NCBI RefSeq assembly: GCF_026212465.1
Contig: NC_080047.1
Location: 41,094,422-41,158,421, forward strand
Source: Amaranthus tricolor
Lineage: Eukaryota; Streptophyta; Magnoliopsida; Caryophyllales; Amaranthaceae
Direction: 5' to 3'
DNA length: 64,000 bases
Positions within the stretch are counted from its first letter, which is position 1. Each line of letters begins with the position of its first letter. The notes under the pieces were generated by a model. The model saw only the letters and a program-made list of their open reading frames with translations. It had not been told where the DNA came from and did no database searches. Shown here piece by piece: positions 59,078-64,000 of this stretch. The position numbers were made by a program, and so were the translations under genes.

Positions 59078-62000
59078 CATGATAAAAAGGCATGAAACCC
59101 TTGTTGGTCAAACTAGCCGTCACTCCCATCCTTCTCCTCTTTTTTTCTCTCTTTTCTCCTTGCACCGCCAGTGAGCAGCTCTGTCGCCACCAGCGACTGG
59201 CCAGCCTGCTGCACGGCCCACAGCAACATTAGTTTCTCTTCCCTCCTCCACGACAGCAACCAGCAGCCACCACAGCAAGGCAGGTCTTCTTCCTCTCCAC
59301 GAACAACCACAAGCAGCAGCGGGCTACGAAGCCTGTTCCCAGCAGCGAGTAGGGTTGCGTGTTGCTCTCACAATAGCTGACTGCCCCCTAGTGCCGCCAA
59401 CTCCCCACCTTGGTCCTCCACCACCACAACAACCGCCTGAAATCTTACCCTTTACTAGTTCCCCCATTGTAAGCCATCTTCCTCCCTTGATTTCTTTTTA
59501 TCATTGTTCTAACTAGAATCTCATTAAGTTTACGAGTTTTGTAGTGATTTTTCATCATTCCTTATTAAATCTTCTTATGGGTAAGAACTTGATTAATGAA
59601 TTGAATATAATCATGAGATAGGGTTTAGAGTAGGAATGAAAATGATAATAGTTGTACCGCTTTGTGTTTGAGGATGTTTTATAATTTAATAGATTAGTAG
59701 AAGCTTTGAAAATGTGATTTGATTGTGAATAGGTGATAATAATTGTTATAATTGAAAGTATTAGTCACAAAAAGTGGTGTTAATTGTCACTTGTATTATA
59801 AAGATGATGGTGGATATTGTTGTTATAATTGAGTATTATTGTTAGTCGATTGTGGTATGGTCGTGGTTATTAAAATCATCATTGTTGAAGTAGGAAGAAA
59901 CCATTGTTGCCATTTTTGTTTCAAATTATATTGGGGAACTACTCCTTTTCATGCCATTTTGTCATCATGAGTAATCTTGTACATTGTAGTAAACTATATC
60001 ACAAGGCTATCACTAACATCAATATCATTATAAGTTGCTGGTATTGATTTTGTTATGCAAGTGCTAGTAGCCTAGGGCATTTCATAGTGATGAGGCCTCA
60101 AACTTTGAGTGTCATTGGTTTAAAGAAAATTGCCATAAATTGTTGTGAAAGCTTACTTGATTGTTGGTTTAGTGGATGGAAATGTCTTATGTTGTGTTGA
60201 GTTAATGATTTTGACTTGTATTGAATGAGTTGTGTGCGTGCTAGAGTAATCGGAAACTCATGTTGAATGGGTGATAGCGGTTACTTTGGTATTTAGTTTG
60301 GTATGGCAAAGTAGTTAAGGGAACTTATTAGTTCTACTCATAACTTATATAGGTGTCCATTTCGTAAAAGGAATGTAGAGCCTTAGTTCGGTGATTTTGT
60401 GACTTTTGATCGTGTAGTGACGCTTACAGGTACGTACACGGAGTAACTAACCCTTATATGCAATTTGCTTTAAGACATTATTGTTTATTGTGATAGTATG
60501 CATTGTATCGAAACTATGAGGTTTTAGTGAGTACACTTTATATGAAGAGTGTTAATAGAAGGCGGGAACCACCCCCTTATTTATTTAAGAATTAGATTAT
60601 GCCTTAATTTGAGTTAGAATGACTCCTTTATAGGTGAATTTCATATTTTGTTGAGTGGCTCAGTGGGTTTTGACGTGCTGCTATACCAGGGCGCTCATTA
60701 ATAGTCGAAAGTGAAAGCTGTTCCCATCTGATAAAGTATTAGATTATGATTAGCTGGCGTGACTCAACGGGATTACGTCCGATTGATTTAGTAGTTCCCT
60801 AGGTGAGGTTCGACGGGACCACCGTAAGGGGGGTATGAGCATGCTTGGGTCATTGGACGCCAAGTAGACGATACCGCCCCTTGACCGAGGTGTTATCATG
60901 TGAGCCTTGCAAACCCCAATATGGTGGCCTCTTCACTGGTTTAGTACCCCAGTGTGTTAGTTTTTCCCGAAGGTAGGACCCAAGAGGGTCAGCTGGAGGG
61001 AGCATGAGCTCATACTTTGTCATGGGCGCCGGATGGCCGATAACGCCCTTGGCCGTGTCACTATGCCAGGAAGTAGAGAAAAGATCCACTGATAGAAAGT
61101 TATTCAGTGATAGAAAGTTTATTCATTGATCGAGAGTTATTTAATGATAGAAGGTTCATTCTTTGATAGAAAGCTTACACATTGATAGAACGTTTACTCA
61201 TTGATAGAAAATTTACTCATTGATAGAATAGTTTATGCTAGTGAGAAGTGTGCCTAAGTTAAGTGACCTCAAGGGTATTACACACTATGATCACACTTAC
61301 CTTAAGATAGACAAGCTCTATAAGGTCAGGTGTTAGGTATTCTGTTAATGCCTTGGTTGAGTTGATACGACGCGTGTTTTGCAAGAGTTTATGTTTTGAG
61401 AAGAGGAGTGTGAAGACCTGGATTCTACCCCAAGAACACATGGTTCGGGTTGGAAAGAACGTAATGAGATTAAGAAGTATAAGTGGCCGATAAACAGTTA
61501 CTATCTGTGCTTGTGTCTTATGAAATCATCTTATGTTGTTGTATAATATAATGTTATCTAGTAGTTGGCTTTATCATATTTGATGCTAGTTACTAACGTG
61601 TACGTGTTTGTGTTTATGTTTGATTGTTTGATGACTTTCTATGATCGTCCTGCTATGACACATTGGCCTTTGGTCCAATGTCGAGCAGCAGGAGGATCAT
61701 AGACAGACATGGCAGGTATTGGAGCTTCTTTTGCATTGCATTGCATTGGGGGAGAGTGATGAGGGCGAAGCATAACCTGTGTCATACTGCTATCTTTTGA
61801 CTTTGTAGTTCTTATTTATCTTTAGTAAACTTTGGTTGTATACGTTTTGTCATGAGGCCTTGTGTCCTCCTTTGTATATTTTTATTTCCGCTGCGTAGTT
61901 TATGGTTTTAAATAAGTCATCTTAAAACGCAAGCATCGACACTGGAACCACGATCCATGCTTGGCATGTTGATTTGAGAAGCCGGCGACGAATCATTCCG

Positions 62001-62246
62001 CCGTGGTGTGAGATTTTAAAGGCAATGATGCCTTAGATTAGTTTAATGTTTTTTTTGTGCTAATTGCTCTACCAAATGTTCGATTTTTAGAAGAGATGCT
62101 GCCGAAATTTTCACTCACCCTTTTAAAGTTAATATTTAACGTTTATCTAAATTCTTTTCCTTTTCTTTTATGTAACACCCGAATTTTCCTGCCGTCCTTC
62201 ACGATTTTGTTTTCGTAAAAGGGGTTGGAAATTCAAGGGTGTTACA
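58850..62246 (+). mobile_element. Long solo-LTR-like element, copy 4
   Basis: Starts TATAACACTTTGAG (a degraded TGTAACACCCCGAG) and ends AAGGGTGTTACA. About 3397 bp with the GC-rich leader (59100-59460), duplicated block, minisatellite and 3' hairpin (62171-62246). Flanks TATTT and TATAC are only partly alike, so the target repeat has decayed or the border is off by a few bases. It sits about 630 bp upstream of the RLK copy B start and could affect that promoter. Confidence 0.75.
61090..61229 (+). repeat. Minisatellite inside LTR copy 4
   Basis: Same roughly 20-bp TGATAGAAAGTTTA-type units as in the other two copies. Confidence 0.7.
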
Positions 62247-64000
62247 TATACACTCTTAATTTATATTTTATTCTTAATCTTTAAATTGAAACATAGTCAA
62301 GTGGAAATTTGTTTGATTCGTTTCGATGTAAATTTTTATTAAAATCAACATTTTATGAATTTTAATTAAACACAATTTGGGATATTTACGATTGAATATT
62401 TGCATTGACAAACGTACAAATATCAAATGGGACAATAATATTTAATAGAAGGGAGTATTTATGTGGGATCTTATTAGATTCTTGTAAAGTTTTTTTATTT
62501 AATAATTTTTATAATTTTTTTGATGTGTATTAACTTTTTAGAGATATAAAGCTCAAAAGTTACTTTCAAAAGAGTGCAAAGAGCAAAGTGGATAAACAAA
62601 AAGTAACAAACAAAATATAACGTTTGGAATATCTTATATAGTAAAAGTAAAAGAGAAATTTAAATAATTGATGCTTAAAAGTTAAAATAAATTCAAATGC
62701 CATCTTATTAGATTTGTTTTGATATACTACATCCGTTCGGAAATATTTATTACATAAGGTTATCGGAATTGTTCATCATTCAATCTTATTTTATATTTTG
62801 CGGCTAATGTGTAAAAAATATTATAGTGAAGTGAGATCTTGTTTTAATCGTCTAATCGCATATTTTTAACATATTAACTTTTTATAATTTTTTTTATGAA
62901 TAACTCAATATTTAAATGATCAAAATTACATATTAAATTGCTTAAGGATTAAAATGTAGTAATGGAGAAGTATATACTAACTTTCCCTTTGAATTAAAAT
63001 CAAAGAAAAATTTAGTTCGTATATGTATCTTTAATATTCCATGTGAGATTTAGTTCATGTAGATTCATAATACTCCATGTATTTTCTTATAATTTTTTAT
63101 AAAGGCTTTTTTTTTTGGAAATGATCACATTTTTAAACATATTTATAAATATTAAAATTTTATTATACTTAAAAAATTTACAAAGAGTAAATATATATAA
63201 CTAACAAAACAAAACACAGATAATATTATAATAATTAAAAGAGCCATTATTATACCTTCAAAATCACGTTACAACTTGCGACAAAAGGGCCCAACAATTA
63301 TATCCCTGTCAAACAAACAACTACATCGGCGTAGTCTTTTTCTAGTATCGTAATCATCAATAGTGATTCGTACAAGGATGATGTCTACTTTGAATTGAAA
63401 TTAATATACCACCTTCATTTCTTTTTTTTTTTTTTTTTTAATATATTGTATACATCATAACAAAATATAAAAAATATATTATAAAAATTTTAAATAAAGA
63501 CGAATTCAACATTATCTGATGAATATATATTTTCTTTTATATATCTTTAAAAAAATTTTTATTTAATTATTCTCTTCTAAAATTAAATATTTAAAAGTAG
63601 AAAAAAAATAACAAAAAGAGAATAGTTTGTTTTTATAATCCTTCAAGGCTTTTAAACCTATTTGAGTTTAGCTAATTTTGGGTTAATTTGTTTTAAGCTA
63701 GAAGATGATGATAATTTCTTTTTAAAATTATCATTATCATCATATCTAATGTATTTCACTCATATAAACTATCTTTATATAAGCTAGTAATTTTAATTGT
63801 CTAAACAAAAAATCATACAATATAGATAATGGCAATTATATGATATGATACTCCCTACTATTGGATCATTGTTATTGCCCCATTAATTATTTTTCATAAT
63901 ATGCATATATCACTCTTTATTTGTAGTATATTCTTAAGTAATTCGTATAATAAATGAACTCATATACATATTGTAAAAAAAACATGATCTCATATACAAC
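62247..64000. other. AT-rich intergenic DNA with MITE-like fragment
   Basis: No gene seen. 62725-62975 resembles 13850-14000 (shared GTGAA..ATCTT..TAATCGTCTA and ATTAACT blocks), suggesting a common MITE family with CATCCGTTCGG and CTTCTCCATT ends. Confidence 0.4.

Overview
This is a plant nuclear window: long AT-rich introns with GT..AG borders, an LRR-malectin receptor kinase, an OTU-domain gene, Ty1/copia debris, long LTR-type repeats, hAT-like elements and Stowaway-like MITEs. The proteins look eudicot; I cannot name the species from sequence alone.

The main structure is a head-to-tail duplication. Bases 1-22433 (copy A) match 40961-58196 (copy B) in the same order and orientation, interrupted by a few insertions and deletions. 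Both copies carry the 5' part of an LRR VIII-2 receptor-like kinase gene on the minus strand. Copy B runs on leftward into the malectin, transmembrane and kinase exons, giving a complete 23-exon gene from 58223 to 32558. Its exon lengths sum to 3096 bp (1031 aa) with consistent splice phases. Copy A shows exons 1-11 and leaves the window at base 1. The homology ends about 30 bp upstream of copy A's start codon, so copy A has a different upstream region from copy B.

Layout: 1-22403, RLK copy A (minus), with a 15.4-kb first intron filled with transposable elements. 22434-26861, the unit junction, a hAT-like element and sparse intergenic DNA. 26862-30306, an OTU-domain cysteine protease gene (plus), interrupted in its last exon by a 596-bp LTR-type insertion that separates the catalytic His. 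30307-32557, intergenic DNA between convergent genes. 32558-58223, RLK copy B (minus), with a 10.1-kb first intron full of transposable elements. 58224-64000, the 5' flank of copy B, a further copy of the 3.2-3.6 kb LTR family, then AT-rich DNA with MITE remnants.

The transposable elements give a relative history. The LTR at 7492 and the copia element are shared by A and B, so they predate the duplication. The LTR at 16107 splits the copia only in copy A, so it came later. Private deletions then trimmed both copies. Coordinates and splice sites were worked out by hand; identities were judged by eye, not computed.
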